Below, piece after piece: positions 58,210 to 64,000 of a stretch of 64,000 bases of DNA (the first letter of the stretch is position 1; every line of letters starts with the position of its first letter). Position numbers and translations under genes: made by a program. Below the pieces are notes generated by a model. The model did not search any database. It saw nothing but the letters and a program-made list of their open reading frames with translations, and was not told where the DNA came from. The DNA is from Bifidobacterium dentium JCM 1195 = DSM 20436 (lineage in GTDB: Bacteria; Actinomycetota; Actinomycetes; Actinomycetales; Bifidobacteriaceae): contig NZ_AP012326.1 of NCBI RefSeq assembly GCF_001042595.1, forward strand, positions 1,240,001-1,304,000, given 5' to 3'.

Positions 58210-59031
58210 TCAGTGTTCGGCGAAAGGCTGATTCCTGAGAAAAGCCTCGGCCTCCTGAATCAGCTGCTCGCATGCGGGAGTGCCGTTCGATGCGATTTCC
58301 CGGGCTTTGACGTTGAGATCGTATTCGCGTTCAAGTTGTCTGATGTAATCACCGGTATGCATGTTTTCGACCATGTCATCGGCTTCTTTGCGCCATTGCA
58401 TGGCCTTATTGGCGAGTTCTCCCTCATTGAGGGGTTGTTTCAGCAGAATGGACAGCGCGTGAACCAGCTCCAACGTGCCCTGCATGCATTCGACGTTATT
58501 GAAATATTGCGGCACTGATACCCACATTGACGTGGTGGAGAAACCGTTGTCGGCGGCGATCGCGTCGAGGATGTTGGGAATGCCGATCGGGCCATTGTAC
58601 TTCTTGTCGAGCTCGCATTCGCAGTCACCCTTGGAGATGTCCAACGGAAGAGGTCTGGTATGCGGACAGTCGGCGAACATGGAACCTAGGGTGACGATTT
58701 CGTTCACGTCATAATCCTCGGCTATGCGCAGCGTCTTCCGGCAATATTCCTCCCACCGGTAATTCGGTTCCGGAGCTATTTGCGCGAGAAAGTGCGTCTC
58801 AGGGGAAATGGTGATGTCGTAAAAGGTGGTCTGCGGCCAGATGATACGCCTGCGGCCTTGTACCGAACAGATCATCGGACGGGCGACCTGATAGTCGTAG
58901 AAACCTTCGTCGTTGATATGCCGGATTTCCTGCGAATCATATCGTGAGACCAGGTGTCGAATGACGTTCGTGGCCGCTTGGCATGCATCGTTCCATCCCT
59001 CGAATGCGGCAAGCATTACTGTCTTAGGCAT
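58210..59031 (-). CDS. PAC2-family protein
   Basis: A 273-residue protein matching the PAC2 (proteasome assembly chaperone 2-like) family of actinobacteria. Markers are LAAFEGWNDACQAAT at the N-terminus, DEGFYDYQVARPMICSVQGRR, EIVTLGSMFADCPHTRPLPL and the C-terminal LEREYDLNVKAREI with a long helix. Its biochemical role is unknown. GAAGGAG precedes ATG 59031. Confidence 0.88.
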   Translation of the reverse strand: MPKTVMLAAFEGWNDACQAATNVIRHLVSRYDSQEIRHINDEGFYDYQVARPMICSVQGRRRIIWPQTTFYDITISPETHFLAQIAPEPNYRWEEYCRKTLRIAEDYDVNEIVTLGSMFADCPHTRPLPLDISKGDCECELDKKYNGPIGIPNILDAIAADNGFSTTSMWVSVPQYFNNVECMQGTLELVHALSILLKQPLNEGELANKAMQWRKEADDMVENMHTGDYIRQLEREYDLNVKAREIASNGTPACEQLIQEAEAFLRNQPFAEH

Positions 59032-59192
59032 TGTTGGCTCCTTCACACATAGCATTAATGTAGCGCGAAATCGTGGGTGACGAAATGCTTATGCCATCGG
59101 TGAATAGCCTGAAATGCAAGGATTTGCGATTCTTGATCATGCCGTGAAGGGTGGTATTAGGGATAGCGGGTTTCGGCATACGACACGCTGAC

Positions 59193-59220
59193 TTGCAAAT
59201 CACACGGATGTGGTTATAGT
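59193..59220 (+). promoter_or_regulatory. Predicted promoter of the tRNA cluster
   Basis: TTGCAA (59193-59198) and TATAGT (59215-59220), 16 bases apart, lie 38 bases before tRNA-Gly. The first of these resembles the -35 of the tRNA-Asn pair. Confidence 0.55.
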
Positions 59221-59258
59221 AGATACTCGTGCTCAGGCAGTGATACTGCCGGTAACAT

Positions 59259-59331
59259 GCGGACATAGCTTAGTTGGTAAAGCGCAACCTTGCCAAGGTT
59301 GAGACCGCGGGTTCGAGTCCCGTTGTCCGCT
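59259..59331 (+). tRNA. tRNA-Gly(GCC), copy 2
   Basis: This is a 73-base gene identical to the body at 28121-28193, with anticodon GCC. Here CCA is not encoded (CGA follows). It is first of a four-gene tRNA cluster. Confidence 0.97.
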
Positions 59332-59361
59332 CGAAGGTTCCGAATTGATGTCAACCTTTAT

Positions 59362-59432
59362 GGTGGGTTAGCCAAGCGGTTAGGCAGCGGCCTGCAAAGC
59401 CGTATAGACGAGTTCGACTCTCGTACCCACCT
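59362..59432 (+). tRNA. tRNA-Cys(GCA)
   Basis: The acceptor GGTGGGT pairs with ACCCACC, the anticodon loop CTGCAAA carries GCA, and the T-arm AGTTCGACTC is normal; 71 bases. Confidence 0.96.
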
Positions 59433-59474
59433 CTCATGAAACAGAATCGTATGTTCTGCGGAATGGTATGACCC

Positions 59475-59546
59475 GGGCGGTTGGCGCAGAGGTAGCGCAC
59501 TTCCCTGACACGGAAGGGGTCACAAGTTCGAATCTTGTATCGCCCA
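59475..59546 (+). tRNA. tRNA-Val(GAC)
   Basis: The acceptor GGGCGGT pairs with ATCGCCC with one G-T pair, the anticodon loop CTGACAC carries GAC, and the T-arm has AGTTCGAATC; 72 bases. Confidence 0.95.
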
Positions 59547-59575
59547 CTGGAGTTTGACTCCATATAAACCAACAT

Positions 59576-59648
59576 GGGTGATTGGCGCAGCGGCTAGCGC
59601 ACTTCCTTCACACGGAAGGGGTCATAGGTTCGATTCCTATATCACCCA
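59576..59648 (+). tRNA. tRNA-Val(CAC)
   Basis: The acceptor GGGTGAT pairs with ATCACCC, and the anticodon loop TTCACAC carries CAC. CCA follows at 59649-59651. It is similar to the tRNA-Val(GAC) just upstream, suggesting duplication. Confidence 0.95.
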
Positions 59649-59653
59649 CCATG

Positions 59654-59680
59654 AAGCCGTCCGTATGGACGGCTTTTTTG
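59654..59680 (+). terminator. Terminator of the tRNA cluster
   Basis: AAGCCGTCC (59654-59662) pairs with GGACGGCTT (59667-59675) over a 4-base loop, followed by T bases. Confidence 0.92.
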
Positions 59681-59862
59681 TTATTGGATTGCCCGAGGCC
59701 TGTGACGGGGCGTGACCATACGGCAGCGGCGATGCCGACGCAGGCCTCCACGTCGCCGCGAGTCTGTGGAACATGGCGGTCAACTGATATCTGGATAACG
59801 AGCCAGTTTTGCGCAATCTCAAGAATAACCGATGAAAATACAAGAAATCGAACGAGGAGACC

Positions 59863-59891
59863 ATGACTTTCACTGAGCGGGCCTCTATAGT
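59863..59891 (+). promoter_or_regulatory. Candidate promoter of the micro-ORF pair
   Basis: ATGACT (59863-59868) and TATAGT (59886-59891), 17 bases apart, lie about 70 bases before the first micro-ORF. The 180 bases before it hold no recognisable gene. Confidence 0.5.
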
Positions 59892-59962
59892 GGACAACGT
59901 ACACAACAGAAGATAGCAGGACGCAGGGTGCGTCACAGAATAACAGCAAGTAAGGAAACAAC

Positions 59963-60079
59963 ATGAACGACAACAAGATTTTCTCCGCCATCAAGCGCGG
60001 CTTCGAAATCAACGGTCTGATGGCGGTCAACACTCCGTCCGCAGGCAAGGCTCTGCACGAGCTGCTCAACAACCGCTGA
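59963..60079 (+). CDS. Micro-protein of 38 residues, paralogue A
   Basis: ATG 59963 follows AGTAAGGAAACAAC. The product begins MNDNKIFSAIKRGFEING and ends KALHELLNNR. The 44 bases coding NKIFSAIKRGFEING are identical in the next micro-ORF, while the middle differs in length and sequence and the KALxExL end is retained. This pattern supports true coding. The N-terminal part could form a cationic amphipathic helix (Ile, Phe, Ala, Ile on one side). There is no signal peptide, double-glycine leader or Cys. I do not recognise the family. Confidence 0.7.
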   Translation: MNDNKIFSAIKRGFEINGLMAVNTPSAGKALHELLNNR

Positions 60080-60163
60080 TCAGGCCCCGCGAGCAAAGCT
60101 TCGCGACGCAATCGCTATCGTTAATCGCAAACAACAGTCTTTATAGGAATTGAGGAATACAAC

Positions 60164-60292
60164 ATGAATAAGAACAAGATTTTCTCCGCCATCAAGCGCG
60201 GCTTCGAAATCAACGGCATCAACACCCTGTCCATGGCCGCGGGCTCTCCGTCGGTCAACAAGGCTCTGCAGGAGATGCTGGATCAGCGCTGA
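60164..60292 (+). CDS. Micro-protein of 42 residues, paralogue B
   Basis: ATG 60164 follows TTGAGGAATACAAC. The product begins MNKNKIFSAIKRGFEING, has a middle NTLSMAAGSPSVN and ends KALQEMLDQR. It is four residues longer than paralogue A, and differences keep the frame. A small hairpin (60088-60105) separates the two, and a terminator follows at 60318. The genes probably form one transcript. Possible roles include a secreted or membrane-active peptide, a small regulatory protein or an antitoxin; none is supported by motifs. Confidence 0.7.
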   Translation: MNKNKIFSAIKRGFEINGINTLSMAAGSPSVNKALQEMLDQR

Positions 60293-60317
60293 AACTAAGC
60301 GCACCACCTGTTAACAA

Positions 60318-60357
60318 ACGCCTGGCGGCATATTTTCCATGTCGTCAGGCGTTTTTT
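60318..60357 (+). terminator. Terminator after the micro-ORFs
   Basis: ACGCCTGGCGGCAT (60319-60332) pairs with ATGTCGTCAGGCGT (60339-60352), with two G-T wobbles, over six bases, and six T bases follow. Confidence 0.9.
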
Positions 60358-60396
60358 CATGGTTTGCCATGGTTGGTGACATTAGAATGGACGATT

Positions 60397-60585
60397 ATGA
60401 ACGAATCGTTGAATCTCAACCAGCCTGTCAACGCCATGGGGCCGAATGAATTGGAGGCCTATGCCGCATTGGGAGACAGACAGCATGATGAGGCGAACAA
60501 GGAGCTGGAACGCCGTTGGCGTAGCTATGACGATATGCTGCCACATGACGAATTCGTGTCGATCATAGACAAAGCCCACGCATGA
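60397..60585 (+). CDS. Small hypothetical protein, possibly leaderless
   Basis: A 62-residue acidic product (LNLNQPVNAMGPNELEAYAALG, then KELERRWRSYDDMLPHDEF) without known domain. A TAGAAT -10 element at 60383-60388 lies only eight bases before ATG 60397 and there is no ribosome site, a layout typical of leaderless actinobacterial genes. It precedes the FHA gene by 65 bases on the same strand. Confidence 0.55.
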   Translation: MNESLNLNQPVNAMGPNELEAYAALGDRQHDEANKELERRWRSYDDMLPHDEFVSIIDKAHA

Positions 60586-60650
60586 AAGCAGTGTATGATT
60601 CGTGACCATGGCCAAGACAATACCGGCTATATGCAAAGGGAATGTATAGA

Positions 60651-61097
60651 ATGGCGAATATGACTGATCCGATTCCAAGCGCAGGCGAAACGACCATCAT
60701 CGGTCTTCCTGCAATTACTGTACCGGTAACCTCCACCGGAGACCGTCCTTTGACGAAGGAGGACCTCGATACGATCATGCGTCTGTCCGATGGCACGGCG
60801 CTGTTGATCTCGACTAGGGGAGCGGTTTCCGGTTCGCGTTATCTGCTCGACGAAGATGAGATTACCGTGGGACGTGATCCGCGTGCGGACATTCTGTTGG
60901 ATGACTCCACGGTTTCGCGTTCCCATGCCGTGTTCCGCAGGGTCAATGGTGCATATTCCGTCATTGACGCCGGTAGTCTGAATGGCACATACGTAAATCG
61001 TCAACGTGTCGATCAGAAGCAGCTGAACAATGGCGACGAGATTATGATCGGCAAGTTCCGTCTGGTCTATTTCACCAACTCCGCCGTCATTGCCTGA
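60651..61097 (+). CDS. FHA-domain protein, GarA/OdhI-like
   Basis: A 148-residue protein. An N-terminal GETTIIG segment matches the ETT phosphorylation motif of GarA/OdhI, and an FHA domain spans about 65-140: LLDEDEITVGRDPRADILLD, VSRSHAVFRR, DAGSLNGTYVNRQRV. In relatives, phosphorylation by PknG or PknB makes the FHA domain fold back and stops inhibition of 2-oxoglutarate metabolism. As bifidobacteria lack a full TCA cycle, the partner here is open. ATG 60651 is used since AAAGGGA precedes it at correct distance; ATG 60642 is too close. Confidence 0.88.
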   Translation: MANMTDPIPSAGETTIIGLPAITVPVTSTGDRPLTKEDLDTIMRLSDGTALLISTRGAVSGSRYLLDEDEITVGRDPRADILLDDSTVSRSHAVFRRVNGAYSVIDAGSLNGTYVNRQRVDQKQLNNGDEIMIGKFRLVYFTNSAVIA

Positions 61098-61193
61098 TAT
61101 TCCGCATGATGCGGGATAGACTGTGAACAGCGGCATCGCGCCCATGGGCTTCGTATGAATCTCATGGGCGTAGCAGTTCATAGGGAGAATACG

Positions 61194-61817
61194 ATGAGTG
61201 ATGCGGAGTCAACAATGCAGTTGCATCTGCGCGCGCCCCAAGCGGTGCAGGGGGAGTTGTTTCCTGCAACCGACACGCAGAACGTTACACGAGGCTATCG
61301 CGGTACCGTGGCGTCGAAAGTTGCCGGCATCACCTATAGACAGCTTGATTATTGGGCTCGTAAGCAGATCGTAGAACCATCGATCACGCCTTCGCATGGA
61401 TCCGGTTCACGGCGTCTGTATTCATTCAAGGATGTGGTGATTCTGGCGGTCTCCAAAAAACTGTTGGATGCCGGCATCAATCTGCAGAACGTGACCACGG
61501 CCATTGGATTCCTGACACAGCGTACGATCGAGCAGCTGGAAGGCATCACCATCATGTGTGACGGTCAGGAAGTGCATGAATGCACCACCAGCGAACAGAT
61601 GATCGAACTGTTGCAAAGCGGCAAGGCGATATTCGGTGTGTCCGTAGGCTCGTTATGGCGTCAAATCAAGAATGCACTGGATCATGAGGAATATGTCGAC
61701 CTGACGAAACTGCAGACCAGTACGGATGGCAAGCGACCGATTGATGACATCGCGGCCATGCGGATGCGGAAAAAACTTGAAGCGCAGCGTAAGGCCAGGG
61801 CCGCCAGTGGCAGATAG
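61194..61817 (+). CDS. MerR-family regulator, FtsR-like
   Basis: A 207-residue regulator. The HTH reads RGTVASKVAGITYRQLDYWARKQIVEPS, and the wing SHGSGSRRLYSFKDVVILAVSKKLLDAGI. It follows the FHA gene 96 bases away, the same pairing as garA-ftsR in mycobacteria and corynebacteria, where FtsR activates ftsZ. AGGGAG precedes ATG 61194. Confidence 0.87.
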   Translation: MSDAESTMQLHLRAPQAVQGELFPATDTQNVTRGYRGTVASKVAGITYRQLDYWARKQIVEPSITPSHGSGSRRLYSFKDVVILAVSKKLLDAGINLQNVTTAIGFLTQRTIEQLEGITIMCDGQEVHECTTSEQMIELLQSGKAIFGVSVGSLWRQIKNALDHEEYVDLTKLQTSTDGKRPIDDIAAMRMRKKLEAQRKARAASGR

Positions 61818-61907
61818 GAATTGCCGGGAGTCGTGGTAAGACCGCGTGTGTAGGATGGCATCCTAGGAGATCGAAAGTTAATGGAATAATCATCAGGGGA
61901 GTGACGC

Positions 61908-62291
61908 ATGCTCGATATTCTGCCGGTCTTGCTTTGGGTCATCGCCGCCGTCATTGCAGTGAACATATGTTCGATCTGTTCGATTCGTGGAGGCTTTTTT
62001 TCGCATAAGGAACGTCCGGTATATCCGGTGCGATGGTCGATCATCGGATTGCACTTCGCGTCATTGGTGCTCGGAGCATTGCCGTATCCGCTGTATTCCT
62101 TGTTCAAGGAAAGTATGTCGATGCGATTCCGGCGTTTCTACGAGCATATGGGATGGCCGTCGGCGGTGGTCATGATCGTGCTGATAGCCGCCGAGCTGGT
62201 GTTCATGTACCTACAGGCCAGAAAAGGCATGGCGAGCGAAATGGAACGCAAACTCAACCGGATCGGCGAGCCTGACAACGAGTCCGAATGA
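61908..62291 (+). CDS. Small membrane protein of unknown function
   Basis: A 127-residue protein with three likely membrane segments (ILPVLLWVIAAVIAVNICSIC, IIGLHFASLVLGALPYPLYSLF, AVVMIVLIAAELVFMYL) and a charged C-terminus. GGGGAG precedes ATG 61908. I do not recognise the family. It stands between the MerR gene and a converging HAD phosphatase gene. Confidence 0.65.
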   Translation: MLDILPVLLWVIAAVIAVNICSICSIRGGFFSHKERPVYPVRWSIIGLHFASLVLGALPYPLYSLFKESMSMRFRRFYEHMGWPSAVVMIVLIAAELVFMYLQARKGMASEMERKLNRIGEPDNESE

Positions 62292-62379
62292 TGATGACTA
62301 CGACCGTGAGGCCGAAATCGAAAAACGCCCGGTTATGCCAGGCGAAGCCCAAAAGGGGCGGGCCGATATAACCGGGTGG

Positions 62380-62420
62380 CGTTATGTCAGGGCAGGCGGA
62401 AATTATTTTCTGACATAACG
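62380..62420. terminator. Hairpin between converging membrane-protein and HAD genes
   Basis: CGTTATGTCAG (62380-62390) and CTGACATAACG (62410-62420) are perfect inverted repeats with a 19-base loop. A second, weaker inverted repeat (CCCGGTTAT near 62328, ATAACCGGG near 62368) precedes it. Both may serve termination. Confidence 0.55.
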
Positions 62421-62424
62421 TACA

Positions 62425-63150
62425 TTATCGGGAGTATGAGTTGAAGTATTCCTCAACGGCCTGCGCCAACTCGTCCACGGTATCGATGATGCGATACACG
62501 CCATGCTCCTGCAGTTCTCCGGATTCAGCGTAACCCCAACCGCATCCCAAGCAATCCAAACCGCATGCCTTGGCGCCGTCGGCATCGGTCCAGCGATCGC
62601 CGACCATCAAGGCTTTGTCTCCGGCGGATTCGTCGTAACCGATATGCTCGAACGCCCAACGGATTACCTGATCCTTGTCGAGACGCGAATTGTCCTTGCT
62701 GGCTCCATAAATGCCATCGACCATGGTGTCGAGATGGAAATGCTCGCAAATCGGAATGCACTGGTACTGCGGCTTGCAGCTGGCGATAATCAGACGATAT
62801 CCGTCCGCACGTAGCCTGGCAAGCTGTTCGGGAATGCCTTTGTAGATGGTGTTGTTGAGACGTCCCGGCACTTTCTGCCCTGGGTTGTTGGGATCATCGA
62901 ATACGGCTTCGTCAGCGTAGTATTTGCGATAGACGGTAACGGCCTTATCGAGTTCGTCGTCCGGAACGCCGTTACGTTGCATGGATTCGCTGATGGCCGG
63001 GCCGATGAAACGTTGCAGCTCGTCGGCATCGGGAATTGGATACCCCATTTCTTGGAAGGCCTTGACCACGCATCCGATAATGCCCGGATCGGATTTGGTC
63101 AGCGTGCCGTCGAGATCGAGCAGTACGACTTTTTTCGGATGTTCAGACAT
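62425..63150 (-). CDS. HAD-superfamily phosphatase, Gph/PGMB-like
   Basis: A 241-residue phosphatase. Motif I is VVLLDLDGTLTKSD, motif II LIIASCKPQYQC, the motif III lysine lies near DKDQVIRWAF, and motif IV is ALMVGDRWTDADGAKACG. The cap helix FQEMGYPIPDADELQRFIGP is typical of phosphoglycolate-phosphatase-like proteins. AGAGGAG precedes ATG 63150. The substrate cannot be stated. Confidence 0.87.
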   Translation of the reverse strand: MSEHPKKVVLLDLDGTLTKSDPGIIGCVVKAFQEMGYPIPDADELQRFIGPAISESMQRNGVPDDELDKAVTVYRKYYADEAVFDDPNNPGQKVPGRLNNTIYKGIPEQLARLRADGYRLIIASCKPQYQCIPICEHFHLDTMVDGIYGASKDNSRLDKDQVIRWAFEHIGYDESAGDKALMVGDRWTDADGAKACGLDCLGCGWGYAESGELQEHGVYRIIDTVDELAQAVEEYFNSYSR

Positions 63151-63253
63151 GAGGTTTGTTCTCCTCTGATTCCTTGATTTCATGTGATACCGGAAATAAT
63201 TATGCCCGGTCGTTATGACCGGGCAAGGTGTTCATGTGTTGTTCAGCTTCAGG

Positions 63254-63601
63254 TCACTCGTAATCCGGGAACCAGCCGTCACGATGCATCTGCAGCCGCT
63301 TCTCCAACAGGGTCTTGAGCTCGTCCTCGCTACGACGTTCCAACAGCATATCCCAGTGGGTACGGGTCGGTTTGCTGATTTCATCGGCCTGACGATCCTC
63401 ATCGCCTTCACGGTGCGCCACAGCACCGCAACGGCACTCCCATTCGTCAGGCACTTCGGCGCCTTCGGCGAATGGCAGAATGGTTCGGTGACCTTTCGGA
63501 CATACGTATGCGATGTCGTTGCGTGCCGCGAAATCCACGTTGTCATCGGATTCCAGCGATTTTGCGCCGATGCTCATGCCTCGCAGACTGCGTTCTGCCA
63601 T
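63254..63601 (-). CDS. rbpA: RNA polymerase-binding protein RbpA
   Basis: A 115-residue actinobacterial protein that binds principal sigma factors and RNA polymerase and stabilises open complexes. SLRGMSIGAKSLESDD at the start, YVCPKGHRTILPFAEGAEVPDEWECRCG (zinc or zinc-lost core) and the sigma-interacting RTHWDMLLERRSEDELKTLLEKRL are diagnostic. AAGGAGG precedes ATG 63601. It strongly supports an actinobacterial origin. Confidence 0.96.
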   Translation of the reverse strand: MAERSLRGMSIGAKSLESDDNVDFAARNDIAYVCPKGHRTILPFAEGAEVPDEWECRCGAVAHREGDEDRQADEISKPTRTHWDMLLERRSEDELKTLLEKRLQMHRDGWFPDYE

Positions 63602-63692
63602 TTGCCTTTGCCTCCTTGGATTGTTGCTCTGTCTACGCTACAGAACAGTTCGGACGTGTCGATTATTCCAACAACCGGTATGCAAACGGGCG

Positions 63693-64000
63693 TCAGTCGA
63701 CCCCTGAATACGCGACGACGCCATGATTTACGGCTTCCATCGCCTGTTTGGCCACCAGCGCCAACGTTCCGGCACGTTTCGTCAGATATGGTTCGGCGAC
63801 GGCGATTTGCTGAAGTACATCGGCCAAGCGTTTGCAATTACGCACGAAATCGCCTCCGGTCAGATCGGTGCCGTACAACACGCGCGACAGACTTTCACCC
63901 TGAGCCCATTCGTAAACGATGTCAGCGATGCCGAAATCAAGCTGCCGGGGCTCTTCAAGGGCATGGTCCTCGCACATCATGGCGATCTTCGCGTGTACGC
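63693..64000 (-). CDS. Ski2/HelY-like DEAD-box helicase, C-terminal end (partial)
   Basis: The frame enters from beyond the right edge and stops at TGA 63695-63693. The visible part, IADIVYEWAQGESLSRVLYG, then TDLTGGDFVRNCKRLADVLQQI, matches the DSHCT domain that closes Ski2/Mtr4-type helicases. In actinobacteria this gene is often close to rbpA. Only about 100 residues are visible, so the helicase core is inferred. Confidence 0.75.
   Translation of the reverse strand, partial: VHAKIAMMCEDHALEEPRQLDFGIADIVYEWAQGESLSRVLYGTDLTGGDFVRNCKRLADVLQQIAVAEPYLTKRAGTLALVAKQAMEAVNHGVVAYSGVD

Noticed and set aside
59259..59648. tRNA cluster as an integration site of a mobile island
   Set aside because: No integrase, no phage genes and no repeated tRNA 3' end were seen nearby; the second tRNA-Gly copy is a full gene.

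Overview
The window reads as a chromosomal segment of a Bifidobacterium. Coding is dense and GC-rich. It carries a bile salt hydrolase, the actinobacterial cluster uvrA-uvrC-rapZ-whiA-pgk-tpiA-secG, an RbpA-type RNA polymerase binding protein, a GarA-like FHA protein beside a MerR/FtsR-like regulator, and a transketolase-transaldolase pair. The genus is inferred from gene content and protein resemblance only; the B. adolescentis/catenulatum group is a guess.

Layout. 0-0.9 kb: end of pyrD and pyrE. 0.9-4.2 kb: a LysR gene broken by a stop codon, a HAD hydrolase, a glutamine-amidotransferase-like hydrolase and a TetR repressor. 4.3-8.3 kb: an ABC exporter (ATPase plus large FtsX-type permease) divergent from tetR, with an identical 17-bp palindromic operator in front of each gene. 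8.4-11.4 kb: the NAD(P)HX repair enzyme, then a second, apparently base-identical copy of the exporter ATPase without a permease, and two tRNA-Asn genes. 11.6-20.1 kb: bile salt hydrolase, a MerR-dehydrogenase-CMD cluster, a MetE-like enzyme, an SGNH hydrolase, a cation transporter and an ABC-F protein. 20.2-22.9 kb is a decay zone: a frameshifted AAA ATPase, a degraded acetyltransferase and a shortened ABC-F gene around an intact nicotinamidase-like gene. 22.9-28.6 kb: a malolactic-type enzyme, an AlkD-like glycosylase, membrane proteins, tRNA-Gly and a cupin.

28.7-34.9 kb holds the most notable locus: a three-gene MksF-MksE-MksB (JetA-JetB-JetC) SMC operon that runs straight into uvrA with no gene for the MksG/JetD nuclease that Wadjet plasmid defence needs. 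35-47.5 kb is the conserved repair/glycolysis/secretion block; a complete IS3-family element (44723-46201, 3-bp target duplication) sits inside the loop of the hairpin that appears to be the pgk terminator. 47.5-58.1 kb: a HAD phosphatase, an aminotransferase fused to an N-terminal HTH domain and preceded by repeated TTGAAC motifs, tal and tkt, hrcA-dnaJ under a perfect CIRCE element, a fructosamine-kinase-like gene and uppP. 58.2-64 kb: a PAC2 protein, four tRNA genes, two tandem paralogous micro-ORFs (38 and 42 codons) that I cannot assign to any family, then FHA, MerR, HAD, rbpA and the 3' end of a Ski2-like helicase.

All assignments come from reading the sequence and remembered family motifs; no database search was run.
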